Positions 7,728 through 14,949 of a DNA stretch of 30,632 nt are shown here, one piece after another. The stretch comes from JBDTME01 sp964583795 (GTDB lineage Bacteria; Patescibacteriota; Microgenomatia; UBA1400; PJMF01): positions 1 to 30,632 of the forward strand of contig CAZOWX010000023.1 of the NCBI GenBank assembly GCA_964583795.1. Reading direction: 5' to 3'. A program made the translations under genes and the position numbers. The notes under the pieces were generated by a model. The model was not told the origin of the DNA. It saw nothing but the letters and a program-made list of their open reading frames with translations, and did no database searches. The stretch's first letter is position 1; each line of letters starts with the position of its first letter.

Positions 7728-9459
7728 ACGTAAAGGCAAATACTTCAACATTGTCATCAAGAAATTGCAAAGTTACAGTTGATTCGCTCATATTGTCAAA
7801 CTTCACGATAGTATAGAGACGGTCTTGATCAACGGTAATCATACTGTTTTCATCAACGTCAGTTTCGTACGCTGAGGCGCCAATTTTTTGACCATCCAGC
7901 AGTACCTCAACTTTTCCAGCTACTCCTTCGCGCTTTGGTTTCATCACTAAAAATACGTTTTGGGCTTTAAAATGGTAATGGAGCTGTGAGCCTTTAGTTG
8001 CTTGGGCAAATTCAGAGTGAACAGTCCACGATCCTTCAAAGGCAAAGGTATTGAGAGATAAGCGTGATGGTCGAGAAAACTGCATTGTTTGGTCTGGAAT
8101 GACTCGTTCAATTGATGACAGTCCTTCCATCCGGTCATACCCAAGATACGTTTCAAGAGATCGTGTGTTAATTGCATACGTTTGAGTGTTGAGTTCGATC
8201 CCAGAGACATCGTTGCCTGTTTCTTCCAGTAATTTCTGAATAGCAGCTTCAGTTTCTGCATACTTTCCTTCACCTGAGTGAAACTCTCGAATAGTGCCTG
8301 TTTTATCAATTAAGTAATGACGAGGCCAAGAATTATCCCCAAAAGCCTTCCATGTTGCAAAATCATTATCTTGAATAACTGGGTAGGGTAATTCAAAATC
8401 ATCAATGGCTTTGCCAACGTTCTTGGCGTTTTTTTCAAACTCAAACTCAGGTGAGTGAACACCGATAATTTCAAACCCTTTATCATGATATTTTTGATAC
8501 CAATCTTTCAGATATGGGAACGTGCGAATACAGTTAATGCAGCTATACGTCCAGAAGTCGACTAATACGACTTTGCCTTGGAGTTCTTTCAGCGTTAACG
8601 AGTTTTTCCCGTCTGGTAAATTGAACCACTGTCCTCCTGGAATGATTTCCGGCGCTTTACCGAAGTCGCGAAGATTGGGGCGAATTGCTTGCTTGTTTTT
8701 TTCTGATGAATCCTTATCAAGTTTTTCTAATTGTGATTCTACCGCTTGATTTTGTTCGAATTGAGTCAAGTTTGCCCCGTAATTGGGAAAGGTTTTAAGG
8801 ATCCAAGATTGAAATTGTCGATCAATGTTGAAAAACAGCGCAAGTGCAGTGAGCACCATGACTCCACCAAAAACTTGTTGAATTTGCTTTGTATTCTTAA
8901 GTAACCATGGCACTTTTTGAAAAAGAGTTCGGCCGGTGTAAGTAATGATGAGCATTGGAACTGCGGTCCCCATCGAGTATGCGAGAGTAATAATGAATGC
9001 TGTTGAAGTAACTGTTCCAGTGAGAGCGAGAGTGATCACTGAAGCTAAAATTGGTCCGACACATGGTGTCCATAGCAGGCCAAGACTCAGTCCCACGATC
9101 ACACCGGCTAAAAAGCCGTCTTTTTGTTGTTTGGGGCTGAGTTTGCTACTCAATTTTGAGAACAAAATCTCTAAATATGCTTGAATCTGAGGAATCATTA
9201 GGCTCAAACCAAAACCAAGTATGATGATGATGGAAAAAGCTCGTAAAGAATCAGCGTTGATATGAAGTGCTGAGACAAGACTTGATAAAAATAGGGTGAA
9301 AAAAGTGAAACTGGCGATGAAACCAGTCACAATTCCCAGTGGTTTGCGCTTCCCTCCAGTCAGTGAGCCAGAGAGAATGATTGGAAGGATGGGTAAAATG
9401 CAAGGCGAGAGAATCGTTACTACTCCAGCTAAGAAAGCGAATGCGGCTAAAAGAAACAT
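7720..9459 (-). CDS. DipZ-type CcdA-thioredoxin fusion (thiol:disulfide transport)
   Basis: Carries reducing power across the membrane to extracytoplasmic thiols. The 579 residues comprise three parts. The first ~210 form a CcdA membrane domain with six spans and the two key cysteines in TILSPCILP (C20) and LLWTPCVGP (C133). A TlpA-like thioredoxin domain follows (~270-420) with the DipZ motif WTYSCINCIRTFP (C307, C310). The C-terminal ~150-residue beta-rich domain (FEGSWTVHSEFAQA, GKVEVLLDGQ) is also found in DipZ. The start is set at 9459, where GGAGG lies four bases before ATG; the longer frame from 9528 runs back over the upstream gene. It is 23 bp downstream of the thioredoxin lipoprotein, last in a three-gene operon. 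Confidence 0.93.
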   Translation of the reverse strand: MFLLAAFAFLAGVVTILSPCILPILPIILSGSLTGGKRKPLGIVTGFIASFTFFTLFLSSLVSALHINADSLRAFSIIIILGFGLSLMIPQIQAYLEILFSKLSSKLSPKQQKDGFLAGVIVGLSLGLLWTPCVGPILASVITLALTGTVTSTAFIITLAYSMGTAVPMLIITYTGRTLFQKVPWLLKNTKQIQQVFGGVMVLTALALFFNIDRQFQSWILKTFPNYGANLTQFEQNQAVESQLEKLDKDSSEKNKQAIRPNLRDFGKAPEIIPGGQWFNLPDGKNSLTLKELQGKVVLVDFWTYSCINCIRTFPYLKDWYQKYHDKGFEIIGVHSPEFEFEKNAKNVGKAIDDFELPYPVIQDNDFATWKAFGDNSWPRHYLIDKTGTIREFHSGEGKYAETEAAIQKLLEETGNDVSGIELNTQTYAINTRSLETYLGYDRMEGLSSIERVIPDQTMQFSRPSRLSLNTFAFEGSWTVHSEFAQATKGSQLHYHFKAQNVFLVMKPKREGVAGKVEVLLDGQKIGASAYETDVDENSMITVDQDRLYTIVKFDNMSESTVTLQFLDDNVEVFAFTFG

Positions 9460-9482
9460 AGATCCTCCAAGAGTTTCAAGAG

Positions 9483-10001
9483 TTACTGAACGTTTTTTAA
9501 CAACTCCTTGAGTTGTCCACCATTCCATTTAGTAATTTCTTTTCCATTTTGATCAATCTGTACATACGTATGCTGGTAGGTTATGTTGTACTGTTTTGCG
9601 AGGGCTTTTTCATCTGCATCGGTTTCGTTGTCGTTATAATTCACTCGTATTAGCGTTACATCACTAGGAATTTGAATAGAGTTAGAACTAAAATCAGCAT
9701 CGGCGGGTTTGCAGGTCGGACACCAATTGGCATAAAAAAACAGTACTCTTCGAGTATTTGCCGCGTTTGCAAGTACTGCCGGAGAGTATTGTTGATAGCG
9801 TGTTTGTTGGGATTGATCAGATGCAGTTTCACTTTCCATCACTGGATTCACTTGAGCTGAATCTTTATTTTCGGTGTCACCAGTGTTTATCATCGAAGTA
9901 TCTTGGTTAGAAGGTTGCGTGGCTGTTTGATCAGGTGTACAACCAACGAGAAATAGTGAAGCAAATCCAAGTGTTATTGTTTGAGTGAAAGTGAGTTTCA
10001 T
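9483..10001 (-). CDS. thioredoxin-like lipoprotein
   Basis: 172 aa. A signal peptide with lipobox LVGC (C21) is followed by a Thr/Gln/Ser-rich linker to ~residue 75. A compact thioredoxin fold comes next: RRVLFFYANWCPTCKPADADF with CxxC at C94/C97, VTLIRVNYND, and YNITYQHTYVQID with the Thr-Tyr region where thioredoxins have cis-Pro. The active site is on the outer face of the membrane, so DipZ, encoded next, is its likely electron donor. The start at 10001 is chosen for its AAGGA eight bases upstream and its clean signal peptide. Confidence 0.9.
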   Translation of the reverse strand: MKLTFTQTITLGFASLFLVGCTPDQTATQPSNQDTSMINTGDTENKDSAQVNPVMESETASDQSQQTRYQQYSPAVLANAANTRRVLFFYANWCPTCKPADADFSSNSIQIPSDVTLIRVNYNDNETDADEKALAKQYNITYQHTYVQIDQNGKEITKWNGGQLKELLKNVQ

Positions 10002-10030
10002 ATCTGAGGTCCTTACCAAGTAATGCTAGT

Positions 10031-10303
10031 TTATTGGGTTTTCTCCATACTATCACTTTCTTTGGTCATAGTATCATCCTTAACTATAGAGTCTTCTTTT
10101 TCCATCGAGTCCTTTTTTTCCATGGATTCTTCTTTGACCATTGATTCATCTTGGCTTTGAGTTGCAGTTGGTTCCTGTTGCATTTTTGCTTCGTCGGTTT
10201 TTTTCATTGAGGTGTCGGCGGGGATGTTTGAAGCAGTGCAGCCAGCAAATGTTAAACAACTTACTCCAACAAGAAAAGTTTTGAAAATAAGAGAACGGTT
10301 CAT
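10031..10303 (-). CDS. Met-rich MxKDx-repeat-like lipoprotein
   Basis: 90 aa. A signal peptide with lipobox FAGC (C22) is followed by a highly charged tail built from degenerate pentapeptides (SMVKE, SMEKK, DSMEK, DSIVK, DTMTK, DSMEK), which resembles the pentapeptide MXKDX repeat proteins. About one residue in eight of the tail is Met, with no Cys and no aromatic residues. It is first in the operon before the thioredoxin lipoprotein and DipZ, with AAAGGAG five bases before ATG. Exposed methionines could serve as an oxidant sink or metal ligands (inference). MsrA and MsrB, also in this window, lack signal peptides, so they would not directly repair it. Confidence 0.8.
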   Translation of the reverse strand: MNRSLIFKTFLVGVSCLTFAGCTASNIPADTSMKKTDEAKMQQEPTATQSQDESMVKEESMEKKDSMEKEDSIVKDDTMTKESDSMEKTQ

Positions 10304-10339
10304 GAGAACTCCTTTAGAGGTTTAACAAGTAACAACATC

Positions 10340-10368
10340 ATCCTAAATGATTTAAAAAAGGATGTCAA
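10340..10368 (-). promoter_or_regulatory. sigma70-type promoter of the redox operon
   Basis: Minus strand TTGACA (10363-10368), 17-bp spacer, TAGGAT (10340-10345). It is the only consensus -35 hexamer I found in the window. The leader to the first gene is about 30 nt and carries a strong AAAGGAG. Confidence 0.75.
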
Positions 10369-10390
10369 GTTTACTTTACATTGAGAATTA

Positions 10391-10750
10391 CTAATTTTTG
10401 TGTGAGAAGTATACGCGAGAAAGAATTTTGACCAGAATCATCAACAAGAGTGCTCGAATAAGCCAGGGATCAATGTTATGCATGCTTGTCTGGATTACGA
10501 TTCCTGTGAATAAAATTGTTGCTCCGGCAATGAACGAAAAACGACCAGCTTTTTGAATGTGCATTGCTTCTCGCTCATCATTGGCTCTTTCTTTCCACAA
10601 AATAGCAATCAAAAGAAGAAACGTGATGATGAACCCGATGATGAGCATTGAGTGGAGCGTATCAGGCATGAGCAGATGCGTTGGATTCAGGAAAACGAGC
10701 AGTAAACTAATGACGATGATACTTATAGTGGTTGCAAAGATGTTTTTCAT
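10391..10750 (-). CDS. DUF2178-like four-span membrane protein
   Basis: 119 aa with four hydrophobic segments and a polar loop WKERANDEREAMHIQKAGRFSF between spans 2 and 3, which is the conserved DERE loop of the DUF2178-like family. Function is unknown. These proteins are commonly encoded next to a small XRE regulator, as here. Its ATG overlaps the TGA of the XRE gene (ATGA), indicating translational coupling. Confidence 0.7.
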   Translation of the reverse strand: MKNIFATTISIIVISLLLVFLNPTHLLMPDTLHSMLIIGFIITFLLLIAILWKERANDEREAMHIQKAGRFSFIAGATILFTGIVIQTSMHNIDPWLIRALLLMILVKILSRVYFSHKN

Positions 10751-10962
10751 GATGAAATATCTAAAGTAAATATACTCTCTACCTTTTTGTGAAAAAAGTG
10801 AGCAATTTTTAGTGCAAGCAGAAGTGAGGGAATGTAGTTATTTTTTTCGATAGCAATGATAGTTTGACGAGTTACTCCGACAGCATGAGCCAACTCTTCT
10901 TGGGTGAGATTCTGTTCAAGGCGCAATTCCTGTACGACATTTCTAATACTTGGCTGTGACAT
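10747..10962 (-). CDS. XRE-family HTH transcriptional regulator
   Basis: 71 aa with a single helix-turn-helix, NLTQEELAHAVGVTRQTIIAIEKNNYIPSLLLALKIAHFF, of the short YozG/Cro type that often controls its own membrane-protein partner. The start is set at 10962, 6 nt after a perfect extended -10 (TGG-TATAAT) and without a Shine-Dalgarno. A longer frame begins at 11022 but runs across the promoter and into the divergent sppA gene. The stop overlaps the start of the DUF2178-like gene. Confidence 0.9.
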   Translation of the reverse strand: MSQPSIRNVVQELRLEQNLTQEELAHAVGVTRQTIIAIEKNNYIPSLLLALKIAHFFHKKVESIFTLDISS

Positions 10963-10968
10963 GAAGGG

Positions 10969-10977
10969 ATTATACCA
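10969..10977 (-). promoter_or_regulatory. extended -10 of the XRE operon
   Basis: TGG-TATAAT on the minus strand, ending 6 nt before the ATG. Its -35 position would fall at about 10992-10997, on top of the sppA -10. Confidence 0.75.
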
Positions 10978-10991
10978 ACAAGTTGTGTGTG

Positions 10992-11000
10992 TGGTAAGAT
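10992..11000 (+). promoter_or_regulatory. extended -10 of sppA
   Basis: TGG-TAAGAT, ending 7 nt before ATG 11008. Its -35 position would fall on the XRE -10, so the two divergent promoters interpenetrate. Confidence 0.6.
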
Positions 11001-11007
11001 AATTCTT

Positions 11008-11997
11008 ATGATCATGATTCAATCGCTGCTCAAGTTATTTGCAAAATTATGGGTAACTCTTACGAGTGTCATTGGCTCCTTGATGGTTTTTGGACTGATG
11101 ATGCTTATTGTAGTTTTGGCTTCATCGCACAAAGAGTCACTGCGTTACCCTACTCGGGTTGTTCATGAAGGTGACGATGAGCAAATTGCCATTATTTCGC
11201 TCTCTGGAGAAATTTTGGCTGAGGATATCAATAATGACCCTTTAGCGTTTTCAAGTGGAGTGATTTCCGCTAAACGAGTCGTTGCTCTTTTGGACCAGGT
11301 ACTTCTCCAAGATGAAATCAAGGCTGTGGTGCTGCGGATCAATAGCCCCGGTGGAGCAGTGGTCGCGTCAGATGAAATTTATCAAAAAGTAAAAGAAGTT
11401 AACGCCAAAAAACCCATTATTGTTAGCTTTGGTGATGTCGCTGCATCAGGAGGGTACTATATTAGCTCTGGTGCTTCAGAAATAATTGCCAACCCAGCAA
11501 CTTTGACTGGATCCATTGGTGTGATTGCTCAATTTCCAAAGTATGATGAATTACTTGCGAAGGTGGGAGTACAAATGAGAACAATTAAATCAGGTGAGTT
11601 TAAGGATATTGGTTCACCTGATCGGGAAATGACTGACTCAGAGAAGGTGATTTTTCAAACCATGATCAATGAATCATATGATCAGTTTATAGGGGCGATT
11701 GTGAAGGGGCGAAATATGGACGAAGCCACAGTTCGACGGTTGGCGGATGGTCGAATTTACACTGGCAAGCAAGCCAAAGAAAATGGACTTGTTGATGAAT
11801 TAGGAACTGAAGCGTTGGCGCTCGATCATGCCAAAGTGAAAGCGCATTTGAAAAATCCAACAATTATTGAGTTTACTGGCGGTGGTTTTTTGAGTACCTT
11901 ACTTGGAAGTAGTCTTCAGAACATAAATCCATTTGCTCAAGTTTCGTCGGTGCTACCACAAACACGCAGTGGTGTTTACTACCTGATGAGTTTTTAG
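11008..11997 (+). CDS. sppA: signal peptide peptidase SppA
   Basis: Membrane-anchored serine protease that degrades cleaved signal peptides. 329 aa: one membrane span (residues ~17-39), then the S49 domain. The catalytic Ser is in DVAASGGYY (S147) and the Lys in KSGEFKDIGSP (K199), numbering that matches the single-domain Bacillus SppA dyad. LRINSPGGAVVASDEIY carries the conserved substrate-loop motif, and GRIYTGKQAKENGLVDELG is also typical. The ATG at 11008 is chosen because the upstream GTG at 10987 precedes the -10 box; ATG 11014 is also possible. It is divergent from the XRE operon with only 45 bp between starts. Confidence 0.93.
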   Translation: MIMIQSLLKLFAKLWVTLTSVIGSLMVFGLMMLIVVLASSHKESLRYPTRVVHEGDDEQIAIISLSGEILAEDINNDPLAFSSGVISAKRVVALLDQVLLQDEIKAVVLRINSPGGAVVASDEIYQKVKEVNAKKPIIVSFGDVAASGGYYISSGASEIIANPATLTGSIGVIAQFPKYDELLAKVGVQMRTIKSGEFKDIGSPDREMTDSEKVIFQTMINESYDQFIGAIVKGRNMDEATVRRLADGRIYTGKQAKENGLVDELGTEALALDHAKVKAHLKNPTIIEFTGGGFLSTLLGSSLQNINPFAQVSSVLPQTRSGVYYLMSF

Positions 11998-12029
11998 TTA
12001 TTTCAAAATCTGCCTAAGCGTTGAGTAAA

Positions 12030-12143
12030 TAGACCTGTCGCGAAATAAGCTTTATTGTCAATTTTGCGTATAGTTTGAGCAACTTTAGACTTGTTACCAA
12101 ATAGATGTGAAAGTGCGATGAATGTTATTTCGTGACAAGTCTA
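12030..12143. promoter_or_regulatory. three-copy 21-bp operator-like motif upstream of transketolase
   Basis: Consensus TAGACYTGTYRCSAAATA. Copy A is at 12030-12050 (plus), copy B at 12086-12106 (plus), copy C at 12123-12143 (minus). A and C agree at 17 of the first 18 or so positions in inverted orientation; B differs at a few more. Copy C covers the -35 region of the promoter at 12152, so a bound protein would affect initiation directly. Confidence 0.6.
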
Positions 12144-12151
12144 ATATGCGG

Positions 12152-12157
12152 TATACT
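12152..12157 (+). promoter_or_regulatory. -10 box of the transketolase-transaldolase operon
   Basis: TATACT ending 6 nt before ATG 12164; predicts a leaderless mRNA. Confidence 0.65.
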
Positions 12158-12163
12158 ACTTGT

Positions 12164-14014
12164 ATGCCCGAACTTTCTGTCTCGCAATTTCAAGCAATAA
12201 CTCAGATGATTCGACATTTGGTCCTTGAATCAACTTCACAGGCTCAGTCAGGACATCCAACCTCCTGTTTTAGTGCTGTTGAGTTAATGAGTACGCTGGT
12301 GTTTGATGGTTTTTTCAAAGCTAAACTTGATGATCCAAAGTATCCCAATAATGATCGGCTTATTTTTTCCAAAGGTCACGCCGCGCCGTTGTTCTATGCT
12401 TTGTATAGCGTGGCTGGAGTTATTCCGAAAGATGAAATGCTCAGGTTGCGCCAGTTCGAAAGTCCATTAGAGGGGCATCCGACAATGCGATTCCCTTTTA
12501 CTGAAGCTGCTACAGGATCACTGGGGCAAGGCTTATCGATTGGCATGGGAATGGCACTCAATGCAAAACTCGATAAGCTGTCGTACCGGACATTTGTTCT
12601 GCTTGGTGACAGTGAAATGGCCGAAGGTTCAAATTATGAAGCGCTCGCTCTGGCAGCACACTATCATTTGGATAATCTGATTGGGATAATTGATGTGAAT
12701 CGGTTAGGGCAACGAGGTGTGACGATGTATGGGCATGACACAGCTGAATATGAAGAGCGAGTCAAAGCGTTCGGTTGGCAAACATACTTGGTCCATGACG
12801 GACATGACTTTGAACAAATCAAAGCCGCTTATCGTTTTGCTTTATCGCACACTGGTACTCCAATCATGATTATTGCCAAAACCATGAAAGGCAAAGGTTG
12901 TAGTATCTGGGAGGATCAAGAGAACTGGCATAGTAAGCAATTACACGGTGAGCAGTTACAGCAGTGTCTGGCAGAGATTGGTGCGGTTGATGATAACTTG
13001 ATGGCGACAATTGCTTTGCCAGAAGAACTGGAGCCAAAAGGAATTGGTGGTGCCGATACAATTGTCGATCAGGCGATAACTATAATTGAGTATAAAAAGT
13101 ACTCAACAAAAGAGGGGGTTGGAATAGGGGTTGCCAACGCTGGGTATGCGAACGAGAGCGTTGTAGTGCTCGATGCAGAAGTGAGTAACTCTACACACAG
13201 CGATGTGTTTCAAAAGCGTTTTCCAAACCGTTTTTTTGAGATGTTTATCGCTGAGCAAAATATGGTGGGAGCTGCTCTTGGTTTTTCGCGTCGAGGCAAA
13301 ATTCCCTGTGTGTTTACCTTTAGTGCATTTTTATCTCGAGCATTTGATCAAATTCGGATGAGTCAGTACTCGAACCCAAATATTAAATTCATCGGTTCAT
13401 ATGCTGGCGTGTCGCTTGGTAAAGATGGGAGCTCACAAATGGGGCTCGAAGATATGGCCATGTTTCGCAGTGTGCAACATTGTGTGGTACTCCAACCTGC
13501 CGATGCTGTCGCGGCAGCTTCATTAGCGCGGCAAGCAATCGATCATAACGGGAATGTATACCTGCGCACCTTTCGCGAGCCAGTTGAGCAACTCTATGCA
13601 CTCGATGAGCAATTTCCTATCGGTGGAAGCAAAATTTTGCGATTAAGCAATCGTGATCGACTCACAGTGATTGCTTCTGGAATCACAGTGCATGAGGCAT
13701 TGAAAGCACATGATCAGTTATCTGTTGAGGGAATTAAAATTCGTGTGCTTGACTTGTATAGTATTAGCCCAATTGATCGGGAAACACTCCGGAAAATGGC
13801 GTTTCAAACCAAAGCGCTGCTTGTTGTAGAAGACCATTATGAAGCTGGTGGAGTGGCCGAAGCAGTGCGAACAGCCTTGGGGAAAGATGCAGGGAAAGTA
13901 CATTCGTTATGTGTCAGAAAAATGCCAAGAAGTGGAACACCTGAAGATTTACTGCACTATGAAATGATTGATGCAGCAGCTATTATAGAAAAAGTGAAAT
14001 CAATCATAGCTTGA
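12164..14014 (+). CDS. tkt: transketolase
   Basis: Thiamine-diphosphate enzyme moving two-carbon units between sugar phosphates in the non-oxidative pentose phosphate pathway. 616 aa, a full single-chain enzyme. The N-terminal PP domain contains SGHPTSCFSAVELM, FSKGHAAPLFYAL and the cofactor motif GDSEMAEGSNYEAL (the usual GDG is GDS). The Pyr domain contains FFEMFIAEQNMVGAALG, FSAFLSRAFDQIRMS and GSYAGVSLGKDGSSQMGLEDMA. A C-terminal transketolase domain ends the protein. The start at 12164 is set by the -10 box 6 nt upstream; an in-frame ATG at 12122 lies in the operator region. The transaldolase gene follows within 10 bp, so together they interconvert pentose and hexose phosphates. Confidence 0.95.
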   Translation: MPELSVSQFQAITQMIRHLVLESTSQAQSGHPTSCFSAVELMSTLVFDGFFKAKLDDPKYPNNDRLIFSKGHAAPLFYALYSVAGVIPKDEMLRLRQFESPLEGHPTMRFPFTEAATGSLGQGLSIGMGMALNAKLDKLSYRTFVLLGDSEMAEGSNYEALALAAHYHLDNLIGIIDVNRLGQRGVTMYGHDTAEYEERVKAFGWQTYLVHDGHDFEQIKAAYRFALSHTGTPIMIIAKTMKGKGCSIWEDQENWHSKQLHGEQLQQCLAEIGAVDDNLMATIALPEELEPKGIGGADTIVDQAITIIEYKKYSTKEGVGIGVANAGYANESVVVLDAEVSNSTHSDVFQKRFPNRFFEMFIAEQNMVGAALGFSRRGKIPCVFTFSAFLSRAFDQIRMSQYSNPNIKFIGSYAGVSLGKDGSSQMGLEDMAMFRSVQHCVVLQPADAVAAASLARQAIDHNGNVYLRTFREPVEQLYALDEQFPIGGSKILRLSNRDRLTVIASGITVHEALKAHDQLSVEGIKIRVLDLYSISPIDRETLRKMAFQTKALLVVEDHYEAGGVAEAVRTALGKDAGKVHSLCVRKMPRSGTPEDLLHYEMIDAAAIIEKVKSIIA

Positions 14015-14022
14015 ATGTCATC

Positions 14023-14889
14023 ATGAGACCAAAAAACCTACATTCAAACATTTTCCTCGATAGCGGTGATCCAGCTGAAACCAAACAAATAAAAAAGTTG
14101 TTGGGGTTTCTTGATGGTCAAACAACTAATCCGTCCCTAATTTCCAAAAACCCTACTGCCCAAGAGCGATTGCAATCGGGGCAACTATTTACTGCTAATG
14201 AAGCACTGGGTTTTTATAAGCAAATCATTGCCGAAATTGCCGACGAGTTGTCTGATAAACCCATTTCAATTGAAGTGTATGCTGATCACACGACCACTGC
14301 TCAGGAAATGTTGACTCAAGCTGATGAGTTTTGTTCTTGGATGGATAAGCCATATATTAAGTTACCAATCACTCAAAGCGGTTTACAAGCAGCGCGGCAA
14401 GCAGTAGCAGATGGGATTCGAGTGAACATGACGCTGTGTTTTTCTCAGGAACAGGCGGCAGCGGTCTATGCAGCGACTAAGGGCGCAAAAAAAGACCAAG
14501 TATTTATTTCTCCCTTTGTTGGCAGACTTGATGATATTGGTTACGATGGTGTGGAAGTGGTAGCGAATATTTTGGAGATGTTCGCTGATAGTGATCATCA
14601 TGTTCGAGTGTTGGCAGCCAGTATTCGCTCAGTTGAACACTTGGTGAGAGTCATCGAGCTTGAGGTCGATGCCGTGACAGTATCAGCTGCGGTATTACAC
14701 CAATGGAATGCAATGCAGATGCCCCTGGTGTTACAGCGTCAAGTTGCTAAGAGTAGTGTTTTGCACCCGATTGAATTTTCCCAGATTGATCTCAATCGTC
14801 CTTGGCAGGAGTACGCAATTGAGCATCAATTAACTCAGGCAGGGTTAGCGAAGTTTGTAGAGGATTGGAACAGACTTATTGGTAGTTAG
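14023..14889 (+). CDS. tal: transaldolase
   Basis: Transfers a dihydroxyacetone unit through a Schiff base. 288 aa. Visible: FLDSGDPAETKQI and DGQTTNPSLISKNP near the N-terminus, the Schiff-base Lys in PYIKLPIT (~K113), NMTLCFSQEQAAAV, VFISPFVGRLDDIG, and VLAASIRSVEHLV. The ATG at 14023 is preferred; an in-frame TTG at 14011 overlaps the tkt stop. There is no Shine-Dalgarno, so translation probably couples to tkt across 8 bp. Confidence 0.93.
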   Translation: MRPKNLHSNIFLDSGDPAETKQIKKLLGFLDGQTTNPSLISKNPTAQERLQSGQLFTANEALGFYKQIIAEIADELSDKPISIEVYADHTTTAQEMLTQADEFCSWMDKPYIKLPITQSGLQAARQAVADGIRVNMTLCFSQEQAAAVYAATKGAKKDQVFISPFVGRLDDIGYDGVEVVANILEMFADSDHHVRVLAASIRSVEHLVRVIELEVDAVTVSAAVLHQWNAMQMPLVLQRQVAKSSVLHPIEFSQIDLNRPWQEYAIEHQLTQAGLAKFVEDWNRLIGS

Positions 14890-14949
14890 TAGTTGGCACT
14901 GGAATATCGGGGGCTATACCTGATAGAGAATGGTAGGAGCAACACAAGT

